Below, piece by piece: positions 16,260 through 25,122 of a DNA stretch of 42,449 bases. Positions within the stretch are counted from its first letter, which is position 1; the number at the start of each line of letters is the position of its first letter. The stretch comes from Bacteroidaceae bacterium (GTDB taxonomy: Bacteria; Bacteroidota; Bacteroidia; Bacteroidales; Bacteroidaceae). Location: positions 1-42,449 of the forward strand of contig JAFZVY010000032.1 in assembly GCA_017617575.1 (NCBI GenBank), in the 5' to 3' direction. The notes beneath the pieces were generated by a model. That model saw nothing but the letters and a program-made list of their open reading frames with translations. It was not told the DNA's origin and did not search any database. A program made the translations under genes and the position numbers.

Positions 16260-16381
16260 AAATTAGGAATGTGGAATGAGGAATGAGGAATTATTACTCT
16301 GATTCATAATTTCAACCATCAATTCCTAATCCTTTCATTATCATTTTAATCTATCCATTCCTAATTCCACATTCCTAATTT
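16260..16381. repeat. 18-bp inverted repeat bounding an AGGAATGAGGAATT tract
   Basis: The 18-mer at 16260-16277 (core AATTAGGAATGTGGAAT) is the exact inverse of 16364-16381. Between them are more GGAATGAGGAATT and ATTCCTAAT units in both orientations. The element lies between the ferredoxin terminator and the stop of the leftward GH2 gene. Similar ATTCCTCATT units occur at 19908-19936. Confidence 0.6.
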
Positions 16382-16396
16382 CTAATTATTATTTAT

Positions 16397-19300
16397 TTAT
16401 TTCAGTTTCGGCTTCAGTTCATCAGGACTGTCGTTGGTGAACATATTCACGTCACCGGCAACCTTGGTGAAGAGGTCGGCAATACGTTCCTTGTCAATCG
16501 TCCATGCAGGACGGAACTTGTCAGAGCGCATGTAATTAAGGATGGAAAGACGCATCTGACGTGCCACGCAACGCTTGTCGAGAGCTGAATTGATGTCCAT
16601 CGTAGTCATCACGAGCTTACCTTTGCCTACGTTTGCCTCAAAAAGCATACCAATCTTACGAGACACGAACCATGTGTCAATGCTCTGTACAAGTGGCTGG
16701 AAATCCTTTGGGAAATCCGTGAACTGCATCACCTGCGCACGATTCACGAGTTCCCACCACTGCATGTCAGAGTGGTAATCCGTAGGGAATAGGTCAAAGA
16801 TGCTATGCTTGTCCTCCACCAAGATACCTGTAGTGTGAGGTGGACGCATCTTGAACCATGACGTGTTCCAGAAGACAGGAGTGAACTGCTGTACTACCTC
16901 CTTGCCGTAACTTACCTTGCCCGCAGCACAGATAAGCACCTTACCACCCTTCTTAAGCACCTTCTGTGCCTGCTCATCAAGCGAGTCGGTGAGGTAGATG
17001 CCATCAATCCAGAGTGACCCCTTGCGCTTGCCATCCTTCACATTTGAAGAACCATTGACTGCCTCAAGCCTTTTACGATTAAGGATTTTATTATATTTCT
17101 TTCCATGTGTTCTATAACCATAATCGTTAACCCCGAATAGGTTTGCATACGCATAGCCATTAGCCGAAGGATTATCCAAGTCATGGACAGTAACACTCAA
17201 ATCTGCCTTTGGGTAAACCCAGAAACTCCAATGGTTACGTGCGTCCGTTCCCGGGATTGTAAGCTCAAGGGTGAGCTTTGCTGGCTCTTTGATGTCCTTC
17301 AAACTGAACGATACAAATCCAGCGTCATTGTTTGGTCCTATAGGAATATCCACCGCAGGGAGGTCGTTTTCAGCCAACAACTCACCATATCCGTTTACAC
17401 TTTCATCATCCTGATTACCTGTAGATTTATATATGGACGCATGAATGCTTACAGATTTCAAATCTTGGTCGGAGAACTGGTTCACCTCAATAGCCGCCTT
17501 GAACGTTTCGTCATTCTGATACGTGAACTTAGGGATACGTGCAAGAGGCACGATAGGTGAGCAGAACTCACGGAACTCGTCATTGGTGATGTAACCCTTG
17601 TCGTCGAAGAACACGTCTGTGACACCAACAAGAGCCGTTCCCTGACCCGAATAATCATTGAGCGAAAGAAGCTGGAATCCTGCATAGTGTGGTGTGCGGA
17701 GCGTGCGCTCTATCTCTGCCTTATAGCAAAGTGCCTGAAGCTTACCACTCGCCATCATGAAGTCATGAGCACGTGAACCCATGCCATTGTCATTAAGTAT
17801 GTCACGGAATATCTCGAAGTTCTTTGCCTTGTTCACACCTGTGTACTTACCTATCTCGTCAAAGTTAGGGAAAGCGCACCACTGACCTGTCTCGTGTGAC
17901 ACATAAGGCATGTCGATAGGCGTGTTTGGCATGTCCTTACCATTGTATAGGGATATGTTGTTGCGGAAATTAACGGTTGCCTCAGGAGCTTTCTTCTCCC
18001 ACTCGTTCAATCCGCGCGCACCAGCCTTGACGGCAAACTCGCTCTTTGGCTGCCATGCCCATCCACCACCAACGCTAAATCCTGGGTAGAGGTGTCGTGA
18101 GTCGTACTTCTTGAACTTCTCCACCTTATCGCCCGACCACTTGACCCAGTTGCCAGCAGGTTCGTTGCCGAATGCCATGAAAGTGAATGAAGGGTGATTA
18201 CCGTAAGTGTCGCAAATAGCCTTCACCTCAGCGTCGAGATAAGTATCAATGAACTCGCCACGACCAAGCTTCACACCATGGTTTGGCCATGAAGGACCTT
18301 CTGGCTGAATGTAGAAACCAGTCATGTCGGCTGCAATGAATGCCGCCTCAGGAGGACAGTAAGAGTGGAAACGAACATGATTAAGTCCGAAGCTCTTCAT
18401 GCGTTTGAACACCTTGAGCCATGATTCCACATCCATAGGAGCATAACCAGTGTTAGGGAAATCACAGTTCTCCACTGTTCCGCGGAGCTGAATCATCCTA
18501 TTATTAAGGTAGAACATCTTATCCTTAATCTCAATCTTACGCATACCGAACACTGTCTCAGTAGATGACGTGCCTGTCTTTGTTTTCACATCCACATGGA
18601 GGCGATAGAGTTGAGGGTTGAACTCATCCCAAAGCAACATGCCGTCGCCCATATCGAGGGTGATGTCCGTCTCCACTGCACCAGTGTCTGCAAGGGTGAT
18701 GTCAACAGGCTTTGCCTCCACCGAATGCGAAGCACTCGTATTGAACGCCTCGGCACGAAGCGTGACGGTGGCATTCTCCTTTGCACCAAGGGCACGAAGG
18801 TTAAGATGCACGCGTGCCGTCTTGCTGTCAATGTCGGCATAAACCTTGCAAGCCTTGATGCGGTTGCAAGGACGAAGCTCCATCTTGCCCACGATACCGT
18901 TCCAGTTGCCCTGCGTCTGGTCGGTAACTGAGTGGGAATCCTGTCCCACCTTGACCGTCTCAGGGTCGTTGTTCACACAGATGGCGATGGTATTATCACC
19001 TGCCTTGAGCACTCCCCTACATATATTATATATATGTGGAACGCAAAGAGAGTTATGCGTCACGTCATGTTTAATGCCGTTCACCCACACCTCCGACACG
19101 ATGTGTGGACGTTCAAGGTAGAGCACATACATAGGATTCTTCTCATCCTGACCGATATGTATAGTACGCTTGTACCACGCCTTTCCCACATAATGCTTGT
19201 CAGGGGTAAGGAAGAACTGAAGCTTCATGTCCTTACCCGGGTTGCGATACTTCTTCATGTAAGGATTGAAGAAATAGCTGGAGTCATAGAGTGAGCCGAC

Positions 19301-19528
19301 CCACTTGGTATTCACGCTGATGTCATCGCCCTTGAGTCTCTGGAGCATGGAAGCAGGAAGCAGAATCTTGTCGTCAAACCTATAGTCAGGCTTGAACCAT
19401 CCTTCCGCTTCTCCCTTGTTGTCCCTGTCAATACGGAACTGCCATTCGCCGGCAAGGTCAATCACTTTCTGCGCACTCGCACAGAGTGCAGAAAGACATA
19501 GAACCGAGATAGTTAGTAATTTACGCAT
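16397..19528 (-). CDS. Secreted glycoside hydrolase family 2 enzyme
   Basis: The 1043-residue protein opens with a signal peptide, MRKLLTISVLCLSALCASAQ, and then the GH2 order: sugar-binding jelly-roll (about 20-230), immunoglobulin-like domain (about 235-340), and a TIM barrel with RFHSYCPPEAAFIAADMTGF. The acid/base is E456 in FGNEPAG and the likely nucleophile E546 in SHETGQW. A long C-terminal beta-rich region (about 700-1043) may be an accessory domain or a degenerate glutamine-amidotransferase-like domain. GH2 enzymes include beta-galactosidases, glucuronidases and mannosidases; the sequence alone does not settle which, and SHETGQW departs from the usual nucleophile motif of LacZ. It is a single gene with its own promoter and no SusC/SusD partners nearby. 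Confidence 0.85.
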   Translation of the reverse strand: MRKLLTISVLCLSALCASAQKVIDLAGEWQFRIDRDNKGEAEGWFKPDYRFDDKILLPASMLQRLKGDDISVNTKWVGSLYDSSYFFNPYMKKYRNPGKDMKLQFFLTPDKHYVGKAWYKRTIHIGQDEKNPMYVLYLERPHIVSEVWVNGIKHDVTHNSLCVPHIYNICRGVLKAGDNTIAICVNNDPETVKVGQDSHSVTDQTQGNWNGIVGKMELRPCNRIKACKVYADIDSKTARVHLNLRALGAKENATVTLRAEAFNTSASHSVEAKPVDITLADTGAVETDITLDMGDGMLLWDEFNPQLYRLHVDVKTKTGTSSTETVFGMRKIEIKDKMFYLNNRMIQLRGTVENCDFPNTGYAPMDVESWLKVFKRMKSFGLNHVRFHSYCPPEAAFIAADMTGFYIQPEGPSWPNHGVKLGRGEFIDTYLDAEVKAICDTYGNHPSFTFMAFGNEPAGNWVKWSGDKVEKFKKYDSRHLYPGFSVGGGWAWQPKSEFAVKAGARGLNEWEKKAPEATVNFRNNISLYNGKDMPNTPIDMPYVSHETGQWCAFPNFDEIGKYTGVNKAKNFEIFRDILNDNGMGSRAHDFMMASGKLQALCYKAEIERTLRTPHYAGFQLLSLNDYSGQGTALVGVTDVFFDDKGYITNDEFREFCSPIVPLARIPKFTYQNDETFKAAIEVNQFSDQDLKSVSIHASIYKSTGNQDDESVNGYGELLAENDLPAVDIPIGPNNDAGFVSFSLKDIKEPAKLTLELTIPGTDARNHWSFWVYPKADLSVTVHDLDNPSANGYAYANLFGVNDYGYRTHGKKYNKILNRKRLEAVNGSSNVKDGKRKGSLWIDGIYLTDSLDEQAQKVLKKGGKVLICAAGKVSYGKEVVQQFTPVFWNTSWFKMRPPHTTGILVEDKHSIFDLFPTDYHSDMQWWELVNRAQVMQFTDFPKDFQPLVQSIDTWFVSRKIGMLFEANVGKGKLVMTTMDINSALDKRCVARQMRLSILNYMRSDKFRPAWTIDKERIADLFTKVAGDVNMFTNDSPDELKPKLK

Positions 19529-19576
19529 GGTTATTTTAAGTTTGAATTAATTCTGAATTTATTACGCTATGCGTTG

Positions 19577-19584
19577 CAAAGATA
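19577..19584 (-). promoter_or_regulatory. Promoter -7 element for the 16397-19528 GH2 gene
   Basis: The minus strand reads TATCTTTG, followed by CAACGC, 49 bases upstream of the start. A second leftward TACTTTTG box near 19700 could be an alternative. Confidence 0.5.
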
Positions 19585-19748
19585 ACAGCTCTGTTTTTAC
19601 ATTCCAGAGCAAAATTCCTATTCTTGCGAGAGGATTTCCTATAATTTAAGTTATCCGTTTTCCCATCTTATTGCAAGGCGCATAAGCATTTGGCGAATGC
19701 AAAAGTACAAAGATTTAGTGAAATTTTTCTTCTGTCACTCAAAATAAC

Positions 19749-19756
19749 TATCTTTG
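19749..19756 (+). promoter_or_regulatory. Promoter -7 element, rightward
   Basis: TATCTTTG followed by CATC, about 190 bases ahead of the DUF2156-like gene. The 416-base spacer 19530-19945 otherwise holds this divergent promoter pair, a G-rich run (GGGGGGG near 19823) and an ATTCCTCATTACTA direct repeat at 19908-19936. Confidence 0.45.
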
Positions 19757-19907
19757 CATCGTAAAATTATCCATATTCATAGAGTGAAAAGTTATGAGAA
19801 ACGAGTTATGAGGGACGTATCGGGGGGGACAGTGCCGTTCATGGCAACTGTTTTTCATACAATCAATTCCTCTTTACTTCCCGTTGGTCTGTGAGACCCG
19901 TTGCTTC

Positions 19908-19936
19908 ATTCCTCATTACTAATTCCTCATTACTAA
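19908..19936 (+). repeat. Two tandem 14-bp ATTCCTCATTACTA units
   Basis: The unit occurs twice in direct succession just before the start of the gene at 19946. It belongs with the ATTCCTAATT/GGAATGAGG family at 16260-16381. Confidence 0.6.
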
Positions 19937-19945
19937 TTTAAAGCC

Positions 19946-20374
19946 ATGGTACCATTCAAGAAAATAACACAGGGCGAACGTCAAACGATAGAGACGTTCC
20001 TTGCAAGTCAGGAAGCGAAACAGCTGTTGCCAGCCATCAAGGCATTCTACGACAACGGAGAGACATACTACACCATAGTGGAGAACATGCTCGTGATGCG
20101 CCAGCAAAGGGAGGATTGCTATTACTTCACTATGCCTTACGGCCGTGGACAACTCCGCTACGTCCTTATGCAGGTTCTTGAAAATGCAAAGATAATGGGA
20201 TGTAAGTGCATCATCGTACTTGCCGACGAAGACGACACCCACGCCATTGAATCATCCATGCCAGGACACTTCACCATCACCAGCAATGGCAATGGTTCCT
20301 TCACAGCTCACGCAACAAAGGACTTCTCTGACTCCGTGTTCAACAACAACGAGAGCATGGTGCCAGCATGGTAG
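19946..20374 (+). CDS. DUF2156-like N-terminal domain protein, short
   Basis: The 142-residue protein opens MVPFKKITQGERQTIETFL and has YYTIVENMLVMRQQREDCYYFTMPYGRGQLRYVLMQVL, which resembles the N-terminal GNAT-like half of Bacteroidota DUF2156 proteins (usually about 290-300 residues; the family includes the phosphatidylglycerol lysyltransferase C-terminal domain). The second half with the acyl-transfer site is missing, and the DNA after the TAG is repeat-like, not coding. It may be a truncated relic or a stand-alone domain. Sense codons are normal, so it could still be expressed. Function not known. Confidence 0.5.
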   Translation: MVPFKKITQGERQTIETFLASQEAKQLLPAIKAFYDNGETYYTIVENMLVMRQQREDCYYFTMPYGRGQLRYVLMQVLENAKIMGCKCIIVLADEDDTHAIESSMPGHFTITSNGNGSFTAHATKDFSDSVFNNNESMVPAW

Positions 20375-20397
20375 CCATTAACGGCGGAGCGTTGGCG

Positions 20398-20480
20398 AAG
20401 TTAAAAGTTATAAGTTAAGAGTTAAAAGTGGAGTGAGGAGTGAGGAGTGGGAAGAGAGAAATGAGGAGTGAGAAAACAGA
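20398..20480 (+). repeat. GTTAAAAG and GGAGTGAG degenerate repeats
   Basis: A run of GTTATAAGTTAAGAGTTAAAAG units followed by GGAGTGAGGAGTGAGGAGTG units, similar to the tract at 126-155 and, inverted, 42190-42225. No gene is seen. Confidence 0.6.
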
Positions 20481-20501
20481 AGATAGAAGTTAGAAGTTTA
20501 G

Positions 20502-20535
20502 AAGGCAAGTTAGACATGAAAATACTTGCCTTTTT
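20502..20535 (+). terminator. Terminator after the DUF2156-like gene
   Basis: AAGGCAAGT (20502-20510) pairs with ACTTGCCTT (20524-20532) and is followed by a T run to 20535. Confidence 0.75.
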
Positions 20536-20691
20536 ATATCATTACACCACCATGAATGTACTACAATTTAGAGCATAGAGGTTCGGTGGCAAATACTATG
20601 ATAACATTTCCTATGCACCAACATACAGTCACACATTTATGGTATTTTTCAACAAATAATAACTTTTTTGCATAAAAAAGTGATAAAAATA

Positions 20692-20722
20692 TTTGTCAAT
20701 TCAAATATTTGGTATAATTTTG
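20692..20722 (+). promoter_or_regulatory. Consensus promoter of the S8 protease gene
   Basis: TTTG (20692-20695), a 19-base spacer and TAATTTTG (20715-20722) match the Bacteroidota -33/-7 promoter exactly. It is the best promoter in the window and lies about 375 bases ahead of the start codon. Confidence 0.65.
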
Positions 20723-20728
20723 CCACGA

Positions 20729-21097
20729 ATTATTACAAAAGGACACTTCAACAAGGAATAAAACACCGACATCAACTGGCAGCCAACGCGTTTTGGCTAA
20801 AGACATTTATTTAGGTACACAAACTAAAACAAGACACGGAAAGTTTAGATAAGTGATTATACAAAAATAGGCGTGACACAAAGTTCGACACAAAAAAAAG
20901 TACGACACTTAATTTTAGACAAACTACCTGATGTTTTTTGCAAGCAAATGTATTGAACGGCGCAAAAAAGTTATTCCATAATGTTGTTTTTCCTCAGTAT
21001 TCATCTTGAAAAAGAACGATTCATTCTTGCGGTTATCTACAAGAACAGATATTAACTAATTTTTAAACCAACATTATTAAACAACCCAAAGAACTCT
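20729..21097 (+). other. Long 5' leader of the S8 protease gene
   Basis: If transcription begins just after the consensus promoter, about 370 nt of A-rich, gene-free leader precede the ATG. It contains three GACACAA/CGACAC units near 20875-20910 and several short stems (for example GCCAACGCGTTTTGGC at 20783-20798). No known riboswitch is recognised. The final 40 bases are A/C-rich and unstructured, as is usual before Bacteroidota starts. Confidence 0.4.
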
Positions 21098-24000
21098 ATG
21101 GTGAAGAAATCATTACTTTTTGGATTGATGATGTCATCAAGCACATTCATGCTTGCACAGTCAGACATCAACAGTAAGTTGTCGTTGACAACCCAGATGT
21201 TCCTCAACGAACGTGACGGCAAGGAAGTTACTCGCCGCAAGGCTCCAACAGTGGAAAGAGACCTCGGATTGAAGCTCGACGAGACCTTCAGAAACAAAAT
21301 CGCACAGGGCGGCGACCGTCTCTATGCCGCACCAGAGGTACAGAACGGCGTGACTTACATCTCAACATTCATTCGCGTGAAGAACGACGCAGAAATCAGT
21401 GAACTTGAAGCTAAGGGCGTACAGATTCAGTGTAAGTTCGACAACGGACTTGTCACTGCCATCGTACCTGTCGATTCACTTGAGTCAGTTGCAGGACTTG
21501 ACAACGTGGCAAGGCTTAACGTGTCACCACTCATGCACAAGGCAACTAACACTGCACGCACAGCAACTAAGGCTGGCGATGTGCTCACACAGTCAACTGA
21601 CGCCATCAGCGCAGGCCTTTCAAAGGTTTATGACGGTACAGGCGTAGTGCTTGGCGTTGTCGATACTGGTATCGACTTCCAGCACGTTGCATTCAAGGAC
21701 AAGAACGGCAACTCACGTATCAAGCGTGCATACGTATATAACGGTTCGTCTGCAAAGGAATACACAAGCATCACAAGCTCTGCTCCTACAACAGACGACT
21801 CTGGTGAGGACCACGGTACTCACACATCATCAACTGCTGGTGGTTCAAGCGTTATCATCAACGGTAGCAACGTTACCGTTACTGACAACCACGCAAGCGC
21901 AACATACGGAGGTATTGCTCCTGGTGCCGACCTCTACCTTGCAGGTATCAAGAGCCTCTCAAGCACATACATGGCTAATGCCTTCCAGAAGATTTGTAAC
22001 TACGCAGATGCTCAAGGCAAACCAGTGGTTGTGAGCAACAGCTGGGGTTCACAAATGGGTCCTCACGACGGAACTGGTGACTTTGCCGACATCACTAACC
22101 AGTACTTCGGCGACAACCACCCTAACCACATCTGTCTCTTCGCTGCTTCAAACGACGCTGGCAAGGGAATCGAGGGCGGCGGTTACCACGCTTCAGGCAC
22201 ATCTACAAGCTCTAAGCCATTCGGTACTGTACTCCGCAGCCACACTTACAGCAACACAGACGACGGTTACTACTACTATGGTACTGTAGCTAACGCTTGG
22301 ACACGCTCATCTATCAGTGGTAGCCTTGCTTGTAAGATTTACGTGCTCGACTCAAGCACAGGTGCTGTGAAGACTTCCGTAACTGTCACTAAGGGTAGCT
22401 CAAACTACAAGACAGTAAGCGGCCTCAGCAGCTACTACAGCGGTTCACTCACAGTTTACTTCGACTACATCAGCTCTACTAAGAGCCAGATTCTCCTCTA
22501 CTCTTCTGGTCTTACTACAAAGAGCTCTACAACTACAACTAAGAACGGAAGCACATACTACAAGAGTAAGTACACCCTTGCCATCCAGATTTACCCAACA
22601 AGCGGTAGCGCAACTATCGACGTATGGGGTGGCGACAACGGTTACATGACCAGCACTCCTGCCACAAGCGGCTACACATGGACATCTGGTTCCGACAACT
22701 CTTCTGTAAGCGACGAAGCTACTATGCCAAGCGTCATCGCCGTAGGTGCATACGTATCAAAGAACAGCGTAAAGGACTACAACGGCACTACTCATAGCCT
22801 TGCACACAAGTACACTGTAGGCGACATCGCTTACTTCTCAAGCTATCAGGAGGCAGGACAGGGTCCTACAGGTCAGCAGATTCCTTGGATTACTGCTCCA
22901 GGTGCAACAGTCGTTGCAGGTGTCAATGCCTACCACACAAGCGGCGGTTACCTTGACGACACATACGCAAGCTACGAGATGTACCGTGTCAACTCAAACA
23001 AGACAAATCCTTACGGAAGCATGGAGGGAACATCAATGGCAACTCCTGTTGCAGCAGGTGTTGTAGCACTCTGGCTTCAGGCTGCAAAGGAGAGCAACAA
23101 GTCAATGACTACTACCGACATCAAGAACGTGATGAAGAATACAGCCATCAACGACTCTTACACAACAACTGGTGCAAACGCTTCACACTTCGGTAACGGT
23201 AAGATTAACGCTCTCGCTGGTATCAAGGCAATCCTTGGCACATCTGGCGGTACAGTAACTCCTGACCCAGACCCAACACCAACACCTGACCCAGCAATCA
23301 CTGCGTCTAAGACATCTGTTTCTCTCGCTACTACAGTAGGCACTCCTGTATCAACTACATTCACAGTTACTGGTACTAACGTGACAAGCACAGCAACAGT
23401 AGCACTCACAGATGCAAGCGGCGTGTTCACAGTATCTCCAGCCACTATCTCTGCTTCAGCACTCACTTCAGGCAAGGCAGTGACAGTTACATTCAACCCA
23501 TCTGCTGCAGGTACATTCACAGGCAAGGTGACAGTAACAAGCGGTTCTGCAAAGGTAACAGTCAACCTCACAGCTACAGCAACAGCTCCACAGCAGGAGG
23601 AGACAGGCGGTACAGCATCAGACAACTACCTCAACCTTCGCAACTACGCAACTATCGACGATGCTAACTACTCAGGTGTAAACAACTTCTACACTATCAC
23701 TCAGAGCGGCAACAGCGCATGGATTTCAATCCCAGCTTACGGAGCATACTACTCAACAAGCTACCAGCGCTGGATTTCTGCAAGCAACATCTCAACTGTC
23801 CGCACTACATGGAGCAAGGCTGACGTATTCGGTGGCTACTCATCATTCTTCAACTCAAGCTCTAACGCACGTGCCATCACTTCAAGCTCATACGGCTCAA
23901 CAGCAGCTACAGAGACATTCTACGTATCTAACTGTACAGGCGTTAAGCTCTATGGCTACGGACGCAGCACATCAAGCTGGTGGAGCAGCTCAACAGGCTC

Positions 24001-24403
24001 AATCACAATTAAGGCTTACGAGTGCACTAAGTCATCTAACGGCTCACTCAGTGCTTCATCAACAGTTGCAGCATCTAACTCAAGCACAACAACAGGTGCA
24101 GTTGCTATTCCAATCTCAGGACTTGACGCAAACAAGATATACAAGATTGTCGTAAGCGTATCTAAGTCTTACCTCTACGAGGTTGCATTCCAGACACCTC
24201 TCACATCAATTAACAGCAACAGCTTCAACAACGCTCTTGGTGAACTCTCAAGCGACGAAGCAACAGCAATAGACGATGCAGAGGTTGACGCTCCTGCTGA
24301 CAACAAGATTTACACAATCAACGGTCAGTATGTTGGCAACGACATCAACGCCCTTCCAAAGGGATTGTACATCATCAATGGCAAGAAGGTTAACGTAAGA
24401 TAA
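21098..24403 (+). CDS. Secreted subtilisin-family (S8) serine protease
   Basis: The 1101-residue protein has a signal peptide (MVKKSLLFGLMMSSSTFMLA), a propeptide-like region (about 22-165), and a complete catalytic set: D189 in VVDTGIDF, H239 in DHGTHTS, oxyanion N314 in VVVSNSWGS and S646 in GTSMATPVAAG. The N-to-S distance is 332 residues against 66 in BPN', because a beta-rich, Ser/Thr/Tyr-rich domain of about 250 residues is inserted. After the catalytic domain come a Pro/Asp/Thr linker (DPDPTPTPDP), an Ig-like domain (about 730-825) and a Ser-rich beta domain (about 840-1030). The C-terminus, IYTINGQYVGNDINALPKGL plus IINGKKV, looks like a type IX secretion sorting signal of the Prevotella type. 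Heavy codon bias suggests high expression. Probably released or surface-bound, degrading protein. Confidence 0.9.
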   Translation: MVKKSLLFGLMMSSSTFMLAQSDINSKLSLTTQMFLNERDGKEVTRRKAPTVERDLGLKLDETFRNKIAQGGDRLYAAPEVQNGVTYISTFIRVKNDAEISELEAKGVQIQCKFDNGLVTAIVPVDSLESVAGLDNVARLNVSPLMHKATNTARTATKAGDVLTQSTDAISAGLSKVYDGTGVVLGVVDTGIDFQHVAFKDKNGNSRIKRAYVYNGSSAKEYTSITSSAPTTDDSGEDHGTHTSSTAGGSSVIINGSNVTVTDNHASATYGGIAPGADLYLAGIKSLSSTYMANAFQKICNYADAQGKPVVVSNSWGSQMGPHDGTGDFADITNQYFGDNHPNHICLFAASNDAGKGIEGGGYHASGTSTSSKPFGTVLRSHTYSNTDDGYYYYGTVANAWTRSSISGSLACKIYVLDSSTGAVKTSVTVTKGSSNYKTVSGLSSYYSGSLTVYFDYISSTKSQILLYSSGLTTKSSTTTTKNGSTYYKSKYTLAIQIYPTSGSATIDVWGGDNGYMTSTPATSGYTWTSGSDNSSVSDEATMPSVIAVGAYVSKNSVKDYNGTTHSLAHKYTVGDIAYFSSYQEAGQGPTGQQIPWITAPGATVVAGVNAYHTSGGYLDDTYASYEMYRVNSNKTNPYGSMEGTSMATPVAAGVVALWLQAAKESNKSMTTTDIKNVMKNTAINDSYTTTGANASHFGNGKINALAGIKAILGTSGGTVTPDPDPTPTPDPAITASKTSVSLATTVGTPVSTTFTVTGTNVTSTATVALTDASGVFTVSPATISASALTSGKAVTVTFNPSAAGTFTGKVTVTSGSAKVTVNLTATATAPQQEETGGTASDNYLNLRNYATIDDANYSGVNNFYTITQSGNSAWISIPAYGAYYSTSYQRWISASNISTVRTTWSKADVFGGYSSFFNSSSNARAITSSSYGSTAATETFYVSNCTGVKLYGYGRSTSSWWSSSTGSITIKAYECTKSSNGSLSASSTVAASNSSTTTGAVAIPISGLDANKIYKIVVSVSKSYLYEVAFQTPLTSINSNSFNNALGELSSDEATAIDDAEVDAPADNKIYTINGQYVGNDINALPKGLYIINGKKVNVR

Positions 24404-24425
24404 TCTCCCCACGCCTAATAACGAC

Positions 24426-24462
24426 AAAGGTCAGCCTTGCACACGCAAAGCTGACCTTTTTT
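24426..24462 (+). terminator. Terminator after the protease gene
   Basis: AAAGGTCAGC (24426-24435) pairs with GCTGACCTTT (24450-24459); an inner TTGC/GCAA stem extends it, and six T residues follow. It lies between convergent genes. Confidence 0.9.
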
Positions 24463-24492
24463 ATTTGTCTTATGTTACCTTAAATCCTTACC

Positions 24493-24981
24493 TTATGCTT
24501 TCCTCTCCTTCTTTGCCCTTTCCACCACATCGGTGCGCATAAGGCTTGCTTCTGTCTGCAACTGCTTTATGAACTTATGCTGACACTCCGCCTTGATGCG
24601 TACGCTCACACCAGCTTTCGACACGAGTTCACCGGCGTTGTCCTCTGTCAGTTCTGCCACTGACGGGTCAAGCTCCCGTGCCCTGTCAATGTTGATGTTT
24701 CCACCGTTGATGTTTACGTCAGGATAGATTCTTATGGCAACATCATCTCCGTTTTTCAGATAGACAGAGTACCCCATTGACATAAGGTTGATAGCTGCCT
24801 TGCAAAAGTTGTCGAGAACGGACTTTGCCACCTGTTCTGGTATGAGAGGGTTCTCATGGTTTATCTCACGAGCAAGTGCATTCTCGTCGCACTTCTTCAG
24901 TTCTTCACAGACTGTTATGGTCTTATGGTCAATACCGAAAGCCTCGATGCCATTGTTAATACAAATCTTGTAGCGTATCAT
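24493..24981 (-). CDS. Small HU-like (histone-like) domain protein
   Basis: A 162-residue protein beginning MIRYKICINNGIEAFGID. The first 110 residues resemble the Bacteroidota HU-type domain: an RYK opening strand, a helix-turn region (ALAREINHENPLIPEQVAKSVLDNFCKAAINLMSMGYSV) and VYLKNGDDVAIRIYPDVN where the DNA-binding arm would be. The C-terminal 50 residues are charged and helical. Members of this group are divergent, so the HU assignment is tentative. The gene is alone; its upstream DNA holds three regularly spaced palindromes, which makes a DNA-binding role attractive. No signal peptide. Confidence 0.4.
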   Translation of the reverse strand: MIRYKICINNGIEAFGIDHKTITVCEELKKCDENALAREINHENPLIPEQVAKSVLDNFCKAAINLMSMGYSVYLKNGDDVAIRIYPDVNINGGNINIDRARELDPSVAELTEDNAGELVSKAGVSVRIKAECQHKFIKQLQTEASLMRTDVVERAKKERKA

Positions 24982-25044
24982 GGTTCCTATGACGATTACC
25001 TTTACATCGCGAGGTTCTGAATAACCGAGATTCTTTTACTAACG

Positions 25045-25103
25045 ATTACCTCGTAATTATTGAAATGATTACCTCGTAATTGCCGAAACGATTACGAAGT
25101 AAT
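25045..25103. promoter_or_regulatory. Three ATTAC-N3-GTAAT palindromes at 23-bp spacing
   Basis: ATTACCTCGTAAT at 25045-25057, the same at 25068-25080, and ATTACGAAGTAAT at 25091-25103: identical 5-bp half-sites, a three-base centre and start-to-start distance of exactly 23 bp. A related half-site (GATTACC) lies at 24994-25000. The array is 64-122 bases upstream of the HU-like gene, where an operator or cooperative binding array would be expected. Regulator unknown. Confidence 0.6.
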
Positions 25104-25122
25104 TGTTTCTTTTCTTTTAAGG

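Noticed and set aside
23158-23625. 155-codon minus-strand Val/Ala/Thr-rich frame
   Set aside because: Reverse of the Thr/Ser/Val-rich Ig-like domain of the protease; repetitive composition explains it.
25045-25103. Plasmid-type replication iterons
   Set aside because: Spacing and number would suit iterons, but no rep gene, DnaA box cluster or other plasmid gene is near and the setting is chromosomal.
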